Assembly: GCF_008638345.1 (NCBI RefSeq)
Contig: NZ_VTVA01000001.1
Span: forward strand, 248,001 to 312,000
Reading direction: 5' to 3'
From: Pseudomonas saliphila
GTDB taxonomy: Bacteria > Pseudomonadota > Gammaproteobacteria > Pseudomonadales > Pseudomonadaceae
DNA length: 64,000 nt
This document shows, piece by piece, positions 44,937 through 53,520 of this stretch (within the stretch, counting starts at the first letter, position 1; every line of letters begins with the position of its first letter). The position numbers and the translations under genes were made by a program. A model generated the notes under the pieces. It worked only from the letters and a program-made list of their open reading frames with translations. It ran no database searches and had not been told where the DNA came from.

Positions 44937-47452
44937 CAGGCGGCCCCCCAGCCCATTGGCAACAAGACGAAGGCAGCAACTGCCAACCAGAAGATAGCCA
45001 GCGTATAGACCCACAGCGGCCACACCACGATCGGCTCGTAGGGCACACGCAAGCTGACGTAGCCGAGCTGCACGCGCATCGCCTGCATCGCCGTCACGAC
45101 AGTCGATAGGCCGCTATGAATCAGCAGATACATCAGCATGACGGTCAGCACCGAGTCATGCGCCAGCTCGGTCGGTTCCAGCGGTGCACTGAGCAGCACC
45201 CACAGCAACAGACCGAAATGTATCAGACCGATGAGCGACGCTATCCAGAACAGGCCCTGCATGCCATTGCCGTTTCCGGCCCGCAATCGACCGACCGCAA
45301 CGCGGAACACCAGCGCAGCGAGGGTCAGCAACGCACCACTGAGCAGCAGCGGCATCAGCGCAAGCGGCCCCTGCGTCGGCGCTTCCCATTGCGGCGCGGC
45401 AGTCCAGAGGTAAAACCAGCCGAACAACAACGACGCGTAAAGTGTGCCGTTGCCCATCATCGCAACCACCATGCCCCACAACCCGGGACTGTCTAGCATG
45501 CGCGAATGCAATGGGGGGTCGGTGCGTTCACCGTCGGTCAAGGGAGCACTGCTGGCATGCGCGCCGTTATGCCAGCTCCACCGCAACAGAGACAGTACCG
45601 CGAATACCGCTGCCACCAGCGCCACCCAGTAGAACTTGGTCAGCAGACCCAGACAGACCACAGCAATGATCGCCGCGCTCTGCAGCGGTAGCCATGAGTT
45701 AGTCGGCAAATGAATGACCTGCATGACCTTACCAGTGCCAGCCCGCGAACCGTAGATCTCACGCAGGCCGTGGCTGATATCTGCCAGGCCATACTTGCCG
45801 TCGGCAATCTTCTGCGGCAGCGTCGGATCCTCGAACATGGGGTGGCGGGTCGGCACATCGGGCAGACTGGCAAAGTTATAGGTACTGACCGGCATTTCCA
45901 CAGCCCATTCCAGCGAGTCCGCGTTCCACGGGTTCTGCCGCGCGCGTTGGCCGAAGCGAAAATGCAGCGCGATATCGAGAATGAGCACCGCGATACCGAT
46001 GGCCATGATAAAGCCGCCGATCGATGAAATCAGATTGAACAGATCCCAGCCTAACCCCGCCTCGTAGGTATAGACCCGACGCGGCATGCCGAACAGCCCG
46101 GTCAGATGCATGATCAGGAAGGTCAGGTTGAAACCGATGAAGGTCAGCCAGAAACCCCAGCGGCCCAGCGTGTCCGATGGCATGCGCCCGGACACATGCG
46201 GCAACCAGTAATAGAACCCCGCGATCAGCGGAAACAGCATGCCACCCACCAGCACGTAGTGCATGTGCGCCACCACGAAGTGGGTGTCATGTACCTGCCA
46301 GTCGAAGGGCACCAGCGCTAACATCACGCCGGTCAAGCCGCCCGCAACGAAGATGATCAGAAAGCCGAGAATCCACAGCATGGGCAGATGAAATACCACC
46401 CGCCCGGTCCACAACGTGGCGATCCAGGCGAAGAACTGGATGGCCGTGGGCACCGCTACCAGCATGCTGGCCATGGAGAAAAATGCCAGCGCCAGCGAAG
46501 GTATGCCGACGGTGAACATGTGATGCACCCAGAGTCCGAAGCTGATGAAGCCCATCAGGATGATGGCCATCACAATCCAGCGATAACCGAGCAACGGACG
46601 CTGAGCAAACACCGGAATCAGCGTGGAGACTATCCCCGCCCCCGGCAGAAAGATGATGTACACCTCAGGGTGTCCAAACAGCCAGAACAGATGCTGCCAC
46701 AGAAGTGGATCGCCCCCACCTGCTACCTCGAAGAACACCATGCCCGCGGCGCGCTCAAGCTCCAGCAGAATGCTGCCCAGAATCAGCGGTGGAAAGCCAA
46801 ACACGATCATCAGGGCCATCGCCAGAATGTACCAGCAGAAGATCGGCATCTTGCGCAGCGACATCCCGTTGGCCCGCGTACGCAGAATCGACACCACTAA
46901 CTCGACCCCCGCGGACATCGCCGAAATCTCGACAAAGGTAATGCCCAAAAGCCAGAAATCGGGTCCCAGCCCCGGCGAATAGAACGAGCCACTCAGGGGC
47001 GTGTACATAAACCATCCTGCATCGGGCGCCATGTTCAGGAACAGGCTCGAGACGATGATGATGCCGCCGAACAGATAACAGTAATAGCCCAGCGCACTGA
47101 GCCGGGGAAATACCAGATCACGCGTGCCGATCATCTTCGGGATCAGGTACATCGCTGCGCCTTCCAGCACCGGAATGGCGAACAGAAACATCATCACCGT
47201 GCCGTGCATGCTGAAAATCTGGTTGTAGGCGCTAGAACTGAGAATGTCCTGTTCCGGCAGCGCCAGCTGGGTGCGTATCAACATTGCCAGAATGCCGCCA
47301 ATCAGGAAAAACACCATCCCGGTGACGACAAAACGCAGCCCCACAGACGTATGGTTAACGGCGGACAGTTGGCCCCAGCCGGGCAGATTCCCCCATACCC
47401 TGTCGAATTGTGCCAGCCGCGACCGGTTGCCTGCGTTTCTGAGTTCACTCAT
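44936..47452 (-). CDS. Cytochrome c oxidase subunit I fused to subunit III
   Basis: 838 residues. The first ~550 are the haem-copper subunit I: haem-ligand His in HGTVMM, the CuB His and Tyr in FGHPEVYII, HH in WVHHMFTV, and the second haem His pair in HDTHFVVAHMHYVL. Residues about 590-838 are subunit-III-like (GLWGMVVAMMGNGTLYASLLFGWFYLWTA, LIHSGLSTVVTAMQ). A fused I/III is known from some caa3-type oxidases. The start ATG overlaps coxB by eight bases. It sits in a terminal oxidase operon without haem A synthase or CtaG in the window. Confidence 0.92.
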   Translation of the reverse strand: MSELRNAGNRSRLAQFDRVWGNLPGWGQLSAVNHTSVGLRFVVTGMVFFLIGGILAMLIRTQLALPEQDILSSSAYNQIFSMHGTVMMFLFAIPVLEGAAMYLIPKMIGTRDLVFPRLSALGYYCYLFGGIIIVSSLFLNMAPDAGWFMYTPLSGSFYSPGLGPDFWLLGITFVEISAMSAGVELVVSILRTRANGMSLRKMPIFCWYILAMALMIVFGFPPLILGSILLELERAAGMVFFEVAGGGDPLLWQHLFWLFGHPEVYIIFLPGAGIVSTLIPVFAQRPLLGYRWIVMAIILMGFISFGLWVHHMFTVGIPSLALAFFSMASMLVAVPTAIQFFAWIATLWTGRVVFHLPMLWILGFLIIFVAGGLTGVMLALVPFDWQVHDTHFVVAHMHYVLVGGMLFPLIAGFYYWLPHVSGRMPSDTLGRWGFWLTFIGFNLTFLIMHLTGLFGMPRRVYTYEAGLGWDLFNLISSIGGFIMAIGIAVLILDIALHFRFGQRARQNPWNADSLEWAVEMPVSTYNFASLPDVPTRHPMFEDPTLPQKIADGKYGLADISHGLREIYGSRAGTGKVMQVIHLPTNSWLPLQSAAIIAVVCLGLLTKFYWVALVAAVFAVLSLLRWSWHNGAHASSAPLTDGERTDPPLHSRMLDSPGLWGMVVAMMGNGTLYASLLFGWFYLWTAAPQWEAPTQGPLALMPLLLSGALLTLAALVFRVAVGRLRAGNGNGMQGLFWIASLIGLIHFGLLLWVLLSAPLEPTELAHDSVLTVMLMYLLIHSGLSTVVTAMQAMRVQLGYVSLRVPYEPIVVWPLWVYTLAIFWLAVAAFVLLPMGWGAA

Positions 47453-48239
47453 TGGCCTGCTCCTGCGTCAGCCAGGTTTGAAATGCCTCGGACTCAACGG
47501 CCTCGACCTCGAAGTGCATGTGCGCATGACCCGCTCCGCAGAACTCTGCGCAATGTCCCCGGTAAATTCCGGGCTGATCCGCCTGGATACGAATCACATT
47601 GGTCCGGCCGGGGATCACATCCAGCTTCCCGGCCAGACGCGGCACCCAGAATGAATGAATCACGTCCGCGCTGTTCAGGTGTACGTCGATCGGCTCGCCA
47701 GCGGGGATCACCAACCGGTCCTCCAGCATGATGGCGCTATCGGGGTAACTCACATCCCACCGCCATTGCTGCGCCGTTACATCGATGCGCAGGGGCTCGC
47801 CCTGCTCAAGGGGTAGCGGCAACATGGCCCGGCCTATCGGCAAACCAACAACCAGAACCGCCGCCAGACTGACGGTCGGCAGGACCAGCCCGCCCCAGAA
47901 CACCCAGCGATTCTGCAACCGCTGCGACTGCTGTTGGTCGATGTCGCCTGGATCCCGGCGCATCGCGTAGAACCACACGGCAAATACCGCCAACATCACC
48001 AGACTGAAATAGCCGAACATGCCCCACCACAGCCACGACGCGGCGGTCGCCGACGGGCCTGCAGGATTCAACGCGGAAAACGGGCCACCACAGCCGGTGA
48101 CAAGCAAGCACATGCCAATCAGCCCGGCGCCTGCTAACCTTCTGCAGAACGGCCCGGAATGGAAACCGGCGATGACTTTCGCGAAACCATGAGGATCACG
48201 ATGAATTCCGCTTCCATTGCCAGCAAGCTCGCCATTCAT
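47445..48239 (-). CDS. coxB: Cytochrome c oxidase subunit II, lipoprotein
   Basis: 264 residues if ATG 48239 is used. A lipoprotein signal ends at LLVTGC (Cys50), followed by two transmembrane helices, then the periplasmic CuA domain: TAQQWRWDVSYP, SADVIHSFWVPRLAGK, HCAEFCGAGHAHMHFE, which holds the Cys, His, Glu and Met CuA ligands. No haem c domain is fused. The start is uncertain: in-frame alternatives are few, and ATG 48113 would delete the charged signal region. With 48239 it overlaps the divergent DUF2231 gene by 39 bases. Confidence 0.88.
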   Translation of the reverse strand: MNGELAGNGSGIHRDPHGFAKVIAGFHSGPFCRRLAGAGLIGMCLLVTGCGGPFSALNPAGPSATAASWLWWGMFGYFSLVMLAVFAVWFYAMRRDPGDIDQQQSQRLQNRWVFWGGLVLPTVSLAAVLVVGLPIGRAMLPLPLEQGEPLRIDVTAQQWRWDVSYPDSAIMLEDRLVIPAGEPIDVHLNSADVIHSFWVPRLAGKLDVIPGRTNVIRIQADQPGIYRGHCAEFCGAGHAHMHFEVEAVESEAFQTWLTQEQANE

Positions 48240-48692
48240 GGTCACCCCATTCATCCAATGCTGATTCACTTTCCTGTGGCTGCGTTGATCGGCGTGATCG
48301 GTAGCGATCTCGCCTATGTGCTCACGCAGGATTATTTCTGGGCGCGGGCCAGCCTCTGGCTGGTCGGTATCGGCACTCTGGGCGGCTGGGTATCGGGAAC
48401 CATCGGGCTGCTCGACCTGGTTATTGTCAGCCAGATCCGCCGACTGATCACCGCCTGGTGTCACGGCATATTGGCGGTAATGATGCTGTCGCTCGCCACC
48501 CTCAACTGGTTGATACGCCTCGACGACCCGGCGGGTGCCCTGTTTCCATGGGGAATCTATCTCTCGCTGCTCAGCGGTGTGATGATTTCGCTGACCAGCT
48601 TTCTCGGCGGCCAACTGGTCTACGACCACGCCGTCGGGGTGTCCCACGAGAAGATCAGAGAACGCGCCGAACGGCTGGGAGTCGACCCCTGA
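48201..48692 (+). CDS. DUF2231 membrane protein
   Basis: 163 residues with about four transmembrane helices. The DUF2231 hallmark HGHPIHPMLIHFPVAALIG is at residues 13-31; the paired His could bind a metal or haem, but function is unknown. AGGATCACG before ATG 48201 gives a fair ribosome site. It is divergent from coxB and its first codons lie inside that gene. Family members often neighbour oxidases, copper proteins or heavy-metal stress genes, which fits this position. Confidence 0.85.
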   Translation: MNSASIASKLAIHGHPIHPMLIHFPVAALIGVIGSDLAYVLTQDYFWARASLWLVGIGTLGGWVSGTIGLLDLVIVSQIRRLITAWCHGILAVMMLSLATLNWLIRLDDPAGALFPWGIYLSLLSGVMISLTSFLGGQLVYDHAVGVSHEKIRERAERLGVDP

Positions 48693-48703
48693 CACCGCCC
48701 TGC

Positions 48704-49138
48704 TCATAACCATTCCTGCAGTGACGGCTTACCCAAGACCAGCCAGACGATGGCGATCATCAGCAGGCATTGCACAATGCCTAGCACCCAGCACCAACCA
48801 ATCACCGGTTTGCCGTTGCCTGACTCGGCACGCAGGATCAGCAAGCCGGTCGCCGCATGCGACAGCACCAGCGCTGCTACGAGTGTCAACTTGGCGATCA
48901 GCCAGATATCAACCGTGTGATCGAACAGGAACACCAGTGTCCCCGCTATGATCGCAAACAGCGCCGAGGGCGTGGCTATACGGGTAAAGACCAGGCGCGA
49001 GATGGAATCGAAGGGATCTGCGGGTTCACGAAAGGCGTTTTCTCGAACCAGACTGCCGGCAATCAAAGCGGGGAGATACAACAGCGAGGCAGCCCAGAAC
49101 AGCAAACCGATCAGGTGTGGCACGAGAAACCAGAGCAT
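48704..49138 (-). CDS. CopD/HemJ-like membrane protein
   Basis: 144 residues with four transmembrane helices. The N-terminus (HLIGLLFWAASLLYLPAL) and the helix with a charged Lys (IAKLTLVAALVLSHAATG) match the UPF0093/HemJ-CopD pattern with conserved His and Lys. HemJ is the oxygen-independent protoporphyrinogen oxidase; CopD-like proteins act in copper tolerance. Which it is cannot be decided from sequence. Its proximity to a cytochrome oxidase and a DUF2231 gene favours haem or copper handling for that enzyme. Confidence 0.7.
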   Translation of the reverse strand: MLWFLVPHLIGLLFWAASLLYLPALIAGSLVRENAFREPADPFDSISRLVFTRIATPSALFAIIAGTLVFLFDHTVDIWLIAKLTLVAALVLSHAATGLLILRAESGNGKPVIGWCWVLGIVQCLLMIAIVWLVLGKPSLQEWL

Positions 49139-49177
49139 GCGCTGGGCTGTCTCCTTATTATAGTTCGCTGTGTCAGG

Positions 49178-49762
49178 TCACAGTATGTTGACAACAGCGA
49201 GACCAAAAGTTGCGCAGACCAGCACAACAGCCAGGATCACTAATAGACCGTCATTCACCACCAGCGACAGGCCAAAGGCGGTCAACGCGAGCCCCACGAT
49301 CGAAGCAGAGAAAGGAATGATCTCCATCATCGGCAGGCCTATGCTGATGAGCACGCAGATCAGCGCAATCACATAGGCGGCACTGTTGGTCACCAGCACC
49401 GTCAATCGCGGGCGCAGTACTGCGTCGATGCGCCGCGCCACCGGTCGCACCCAGGATATCGCCTTGATCAGGTGGTCGTGTTTGACCGAGCGGCTGAGCA
49501 ACCATTGCGGCAGCCAGAACTGGTTACGCCCGAGCAGCATTTGCACGGCAATAAGCAGTATGAACAGCGCCATGGTGGTTGCCATGCCGGGGATGCCACT
49601 CAGGGGAGACGCGAGGATGATACCGACAAGCATCAACAACGGCCCGAAAGAGCGCGTGCCGATGGACTCCACGACCAGCCGCAGCGAGACCTCATCCCTG
49701 CCCCGATTCAGTCTGGCGAGATGGTCCAGCAATTGTTGAAGGTTTCGCAGGGGGGGACGCAT
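49178..49762 (-). CDS. ExoD-like exopolysaccharide synthesis protein
   Basis: 194 residues with about four transmembrane helices in two hydrophobic blocks (a GIILASPLSGIPGMATTMALFILL region and the C-terminal third). The family (ExoD) is tied to exopolysaccharide production and alkaline stress in rhizobia, with no known catalytic activity. The pattern SLRLVVESIGTRSFGPLLMLVGI is the recognisable core. It precedes the CopD/HemJ-like gene by 39 bases in the same direction, so they may form one transcript. Confidence 0.85.
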   Translation of the reverse strand: MRPPLRNLQQLLDHLARLNRGRDEVSLRLVVESIGTRSFGPLLMLVGIILASPLSGIPGMATTMALFILLIAVQMLLGRNQFWLPQWLLSRSVKHDHLIKAISWVRPVARRIDAVLRPRLTVLVTNSAAYVIALICVLISIGLPMMEIIPFSASIVGLALTAFGLSLVVNDGLLVILAVVLVCATFGLAVVNIL

Positions 49763-49825
49763 GCCCGTTGGTCATCCTCGCTAGAGCTCAAAGCTTGGAG
49801 AGGGGTTCGGCTGCGTTAGTTCGGT

Positions 49826-49859
49826 GAAAATAGCCGCGGCCCGGGGTAATCCGGGCCGC
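49826..49859 (-). terminator. Rho-independent terminator after thrC
   Basis: Perfect 9-bp stem GCGGCCCGG/CCGGGCCGC (49836-49844 with 49851-49859), loop of six. On the reverse strand it is followed by a CTATTTTCA T-tract, as expected just downstream of the thrC stop at 49868. Confidence 0.85.
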
Positions 49860-49867
49860 AGCTACGG

Positions 49868-51277
49868 TCAGAGCGGCTTGCCCCGGTTGCCGTGCGCAGC
49901 GACGAACTGCTGAACATCGACCAGATGGTTTGGCAAAACGGTGAATCGCTCGTCCCGCTCGAACAGATCTGCCAGATGCGCCGGCAGTGCCGGCTCCTCG
50001 GCGATGGCCGCCTGGCGTACCGCATCCGGAAACTTGACCGGATGGGCCGTGCCCAGCGTGATCATCGGCAGGCTCATGGAGCGCCGACACTCGCGCGCGG
50101 CGCGGACACCGATCGCGGTATGGGGATCCAGCAGTTCACCACATTCCTTGTAGACGTCAGTGATGGTGGCACAGGTCGCCTCATCATCAACGGCTAACGA
50201 ATCGAACAAACGGCGGGTTTCAGTCCAGCGCTCTTCGTCCACCGACAACTTCCCGGTCTGGCGGAACTGATCCATCAGTTTGGCCACCTGCGGACCATTG
50301 CGTCCGTGCATATCGAACAGCAAGCGTTCGAAATTGGACGAGACCATAATGTCCATCGACGGCGACAGCGACGGATGCAGCGCGTCCTTGTCGTACTGGT
50401 TGCCACTCATGAAGCGGTGCAGGATATCGTTGCGGTTGGTCGCCACGATCAACTGGCTGATCGGCAGGCCCATATTGCGCGCCAGGTAACCGGCGAAGAT
50501 ATCGCCGAAGTTGCCGGTCGGCACGGAAAAGGCCATCGATCGCGCTGGCCCGCCAAGCTGCAAAGCCGCGTGGAAGTAATAGACGATCTGCGCCATGATG
50601 CGCGCCCAGTTGATCGAATTGACGGCTACCAGACGCGTACCCTTGAGGAACGCCTGGTCGGCGAAGCTGGCCTTGACCATCTCCTGACAATCGTCGAAGT
50701 TGCCTTCTACGGCGATGTTATGGATGTTATCGCCGGCGATGGTCGTCATCTGCCGACGCTGCACCTCGGACACGCGGTTGTGCGGGTGCAGGATAAAGAT
50801 ATCGACATTGGCGCAGCGGCGGCAGCCTTCGATCGCGGCAGAGCCGGTATCGCCGGAAGTAGCGCCCATGATCACCACGCGCTCGCCGCGTTTGATCAGG
50901 AAGTAATCCAGCAAACGGCCGAGCAACTGCAGGGCAAAATCCTTGAACGCCAGGGTCGGGCCATGGAACAGTTCCAGGACCCATTCATTGGCGCCCAACT
51001 GGCGCAGTGGTGCGACCGACTGGTGCTCGAATACCGCATAGGTATCACGCAGGATGTCGCGGAAATCCGCGTCCGGAATGCTGCCGGCGACGAAGGGGCG
51101 CATCACGTTGAACGCCAGTTCGTGATAGGGCAATCCGGCCCAGGAGGCAATTTCTTCCTGGGTGAAGCGAGGCAGGTTCTCGGGAACATACAAGCCACCG
51201 TCGGTGGCCAGGCCTGCAAGCAGGACATCTTCGAAGTTCAGGGCCGGTGACTGCCCACGGGTGCTTATATAGCGCAT
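49868..51277 (-). CDS. thrC: Threonine synthase
   Basis: 469-residue PLP enzyme, last step of threonine synthesis from O-phosphohomoserine. The internal aldimine Lys is in ELFHGPTLAFKDFALQLL, with GATSGDTGSAAIEG as phosphate-binding loop; GNFGDIFAGYLARNMGLP and a C-terminal GTAHPVKFPDAV segment are typical. The N-terminus MRYISTRGQSPALNFEDVLL is the standard one. It lies 88 bases after hom in the same operon and ends at a good terminator. Confidence 0.97.
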   Translation of the reverse strand: MRYISTRGQSPALNFEDVLLAGLATDGGLYVPENLPRFTQEEIASWAGLPYHELAFNVMRPFVAGSIPDADFRDILRDTYAVFEHQSVAPLRQLGANEWVLELFHGPTLAFKDFALQLLGRLLDYFLIKRGERVVIMGATSGDTGSAAIEGCRRCANVDIFILHPHNRVSEVQRRQMTTIAGDNIHNIAVEGNFDDCQEMVKASFADQAFLKGTRLVAVNSINWARIMAQIVYYFHAALQLGGPARSMAFSVPTGNFGDIFAGYLARNMGLPISQLIVATNRNDILHRFMSGNQYDKDALHPSLSPSMDIMVSSNFERLLFDMHGRNGPQVAKLMDQFRQTGKLSVDEERWTETRRLFDSLAVDDEATCATITDVYKECGELLDPHTAIGVRAARECRRSMSLPMITLGTAHPVKFPDAVRQAAIAEEPALPAHLADLFERDERFTVLPNHLVDVQQFVAAHGNRGKPL

Positions 51278-51289
51278 CGTAAAACCCTT

Positions 51290-51360
51290 CAGGTTTTAGC
51301 TTGAAGCAGAAGCCCGAAGCTCGAAGGCTTGCACCTCCAGCTTCCCGCCTCCGCCTCCTG
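51290..51360. repeat. Low-complexity GAAGC/CTTC-rich spacer between hom and thrC
   Basis: GCTTGAAGCAGAAGCCCGAAGCTCGAAGGC followed by a pyrimidine-rich stretch. It resembles the GAAGCTT-type short repeats often found between pseudomonad genes. Its role, if any, is unknown. Confidence 0.35.
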
Positions 51361-51365
51361 CTTTC

Positions 51366-52670
51366 TTAGTTCAGTTGTTCTACACGGATCCGCATGAGCG
51401 GCGCCGCGATATCATCCAGCGCTTCCAGAGCGGCAATGGCGTCATTCATGCTCTGTTCGCGCACCTTGTGCGTCATCAGAATGATCGGGACCAGACCATC
51501 CTGTTCCTCGACTTCCTTCTGGATGATCGATTCGATGTTGATGCCGCGCTCGGACAGGATGGAAGCGACCTTGGCCAGCACACCGGGACGGTCCTTGGCA
51601 TGCAGGCGCAGATAATAGGCCGTGTGCACATCACCCACCGGCAGCACCGGGAAATCAGACAGCGAATCCGCCTGGAATGCCAGATGCGGAACCCGATTGT
51701 TCGGATCGGTGGTCAAGGTTCGCACCACATCGATGATGTCCGCCACCACCGCAGAAGCGGTAGGCTCTGCACCGGCGCCGGCACCGTAGTACAGCGTGGA
51801 GCCGACTGCGTCACCGTTGACCATGACCGCATTCATCACGCCCTTGACGTTAGCCAAGAGGCGATCAGCGGGAATCAGCGTCGGATGCACGCGCAACTCA
51901 ACGCCGGACTCGGTGCGCCGGGCGATGCCGAGATGCTTGATGCGGTAGCCAAACTCCTCGGCATAATTGACGTCAGCCGTGGTCAGCCTGGTAATACCTT
52001 CGGTGTAGGCCTTGTCGAACTGCAGCGGAATGCCAAAGGCGATAGAGGCCAGAATGGTCAGCTTGTGCGCCGCATCGATACCTTCGACGTCAAAGGTCGG
52101 ATCAGCTTCGGCATAGCCAAGCGCCTGCGCTTCGGCCAGCACATCGGCAAAGGCACGGCCCTTGTCACGCATCTCGGTCAGAATGAAATTACCGGTACCG
52201 TTGATGATGCCGGCAACCCAGTCAATACGGTTGGCAGCCAAGCCTTCACGCAGCGCCTTGATGATCGGAATACCGCCAGCTACCGACGCCTCGAAGGCAA
52301 CCATGACGCCCTTTTCCCGGGCAGCTTCGAAGATTTCGTTGCCGTGCACCGCAATCAGGGCCTTGTTGGCGGTCACCACGTGCTTGCCGTTGGCAATGGC
52401 CTGCAGGACCACTTGCCTGGCCACGTCGTTACCACCGATCAATTCGACAATGATGTCGATCTCGGGATTGTTGACCAGCGTAAACACATCATCAACCACC
52501 TCGGTATCACCGAGACTGCACGCCGGGTTGAGTCGCCGCGCGGCAATCTGCGCCACCTCGATGTCGCGCCCCGCACGCCGCACGATTTCAGCTGCATTGC
52601 GCTGCAGGACATTAAAGGTGCCACCGCCAACGGTGCCCAGACCACATATTCCAACTTTGACCGGTTTCAA
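51366..52670 (-). CDS. hom: Homoserine dehydrogenase
   Basis: 434-residue NAD(P)-dependent enzyme converting aspartate semialdehyde to homoserine. Rossmann GICGLGTVGGGTFNVL at residues 8-23; catalytic-region segments GIINGTGNFIL, GYAEADPTFDVEGIDAAHKLTIL are visible; a C-terminal ACT domain (residues 350-434; DRPGVLAKVASILSERGINIESI) allows threonine feedback. The initiation codon is TTG 52670 (MKPVKVG), with AGGGG upstream. First gene of hom-thrC. Confidence 0.97.
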   Translation of the reverse strand: MKPVKVGICGLGTVGGGTFNVLQRNAAEIVRRAGRDIEVAQIAARRLNPACSLGDTEVVDDVFTLVNNPEIDIIVELIGGNDVARQVVLQAIANGKHVVTANKALIAVHGNEIFEAAREKGVMVAFEASVAGGIPIIKALREGLAANRIDWVAGIINGTGNFILTEMRDKGRAFADVLAEAQALGYAEADPTFDVEGIDAAHKLTILASIAFGIPLQFDKAYTEGITRLTTADVNYAEEFGYRIKHLGIARRTESGVELRVHPTLIPADRLLANVKGVMNAVMVNGDAVGSTLYYGAGAGAEPTASAVVADIIDVVRTLTTDPNNRVPHLAFQADSLSDFPVLPVGDVHTAYYLRLHAKDRPGVLAKVASILSERGINIESIIQKEVEEQDGLVPIILMTHKVREQSMNDAIAALEALDDIAAPLMRIRVEQLN

Positions 52671-52752
52671 ACTAAGGCCCCTACTTATCCGCTGTGTTAT
52701 TTAACTGAATGGGAGACCCACCCAGCCATGTCAGGATTGAACTGCCAGGCCG

Positions 52753-53472
52753 CTACTGGTTGGCAAGCGCTTCCTTGGCCAGTGCTGCTGCCGGCTTGTA
52801 GCCGGGGATCAGCACGCCGTTACCCAGGAAGATGGCAGGCGTACCCTGTACGCCGACCTGGCGGCCGAGTGCGAACTGCTTGGCCACCGGATCATCGCAG
52901 GTCGCTTCTTTGACGCTGTCGCCCTGCTTGGCCCGGGTCATCGCCGCCTGTTGATCTTTGGCGCACCAGATTGACTGCATGGTCCGCGCCGTCTCGGTCT
53001 CCATGCCGCCACGGGGGAACGCCGCGTAGCGGACTTCGACACCCAGCTCGTTCAGCTCGTCGATTTCGGTGTGTAATTTGCGGCAGTACCCGCAATCCGT
53101 GTCGGTAAACACGGTGATGTGCGCCTTCCGCTCTGCGGCGGGAAAGATCACCATCTCGCTTCTCGGGATCGCATCGATCGCTTCACCGATGCCCTTGGCT
53201 TCGGCCTCGGCGGTCAGGTTGCGCGGCTGCGCGCCACTGACATCGAATATCGCGCCCTGGATGATGTGGTCGCCATTTTCACTGGCGTACAGCAACCGAC
53301 CGCTTTCCAGCTGAACCTGGTACAACCCGTCCACAGGCGCAGGGCTCACAGCCTTGATCTCGCCGCTCAGGTTGAGCTTGTCGAGGCTGGCGCGAATGGC
53401 TTTTTCGGCATCGGCCGAGACCTGCGCAGCGCACAGGGCCAGCAGACAGCCGGCAACATATCTGAAACGCAT
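52753..53472 (-). CDS. dsbC: Periplasmic disulphide isomerase DsbC
   Basis: 239 residues: Sec signal peptide (MRFRYVAGCLLALCAAQVSA), dimerisation domain with a KLNLSGEIKAVSPAPVDGLYQV segment, then a thioredoxin fold with active site CGYC (127-130) and the cis-Pro segment GTPAIF. It corrects wrong disulphides in the periplasm, kept reduced by DsbD. GGAGG lies nine bases before ATG 53472. It sits between hom and xerD in the same direction, as in related genomes. Confidence 0.96.
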   Translation of the reverse strand: MRFRYVAGCLLALCAAQVSADAEKAIRASLDKLNLSGEIKAVSPAPVDGLYQVQLESGRLLYASENGDHIIQGAIFDVSGAQPRNLTAEAEAKGIGEAIDAIPRSEMVIFPAAERKAHITVFTDTDCGYCRKLHTEIDELNELGVEVRYAAFPRGGMETETARTMQSIWCAKDQQAAMTRAKQGDSVKEATCDDPVAKQFALGRQVGVQGTPAIFLGNGVLIPGYKPAAALAKEALANQ

Positions 53473-53520
53473 TGATTCGATCCTCCGGAAGACGCGCAAG
53501 CTTAGCATGAAACCGCCCCC

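Noticed and set aside
50306-51250. 314-residue forward ORF over thrC
   Set aside because: Antisense shadow; thrC is complete.
51375-52913. 512-residue forward ORF over hom
   Set aside because: Antisense shadow; no family features and hom is unambiguous.
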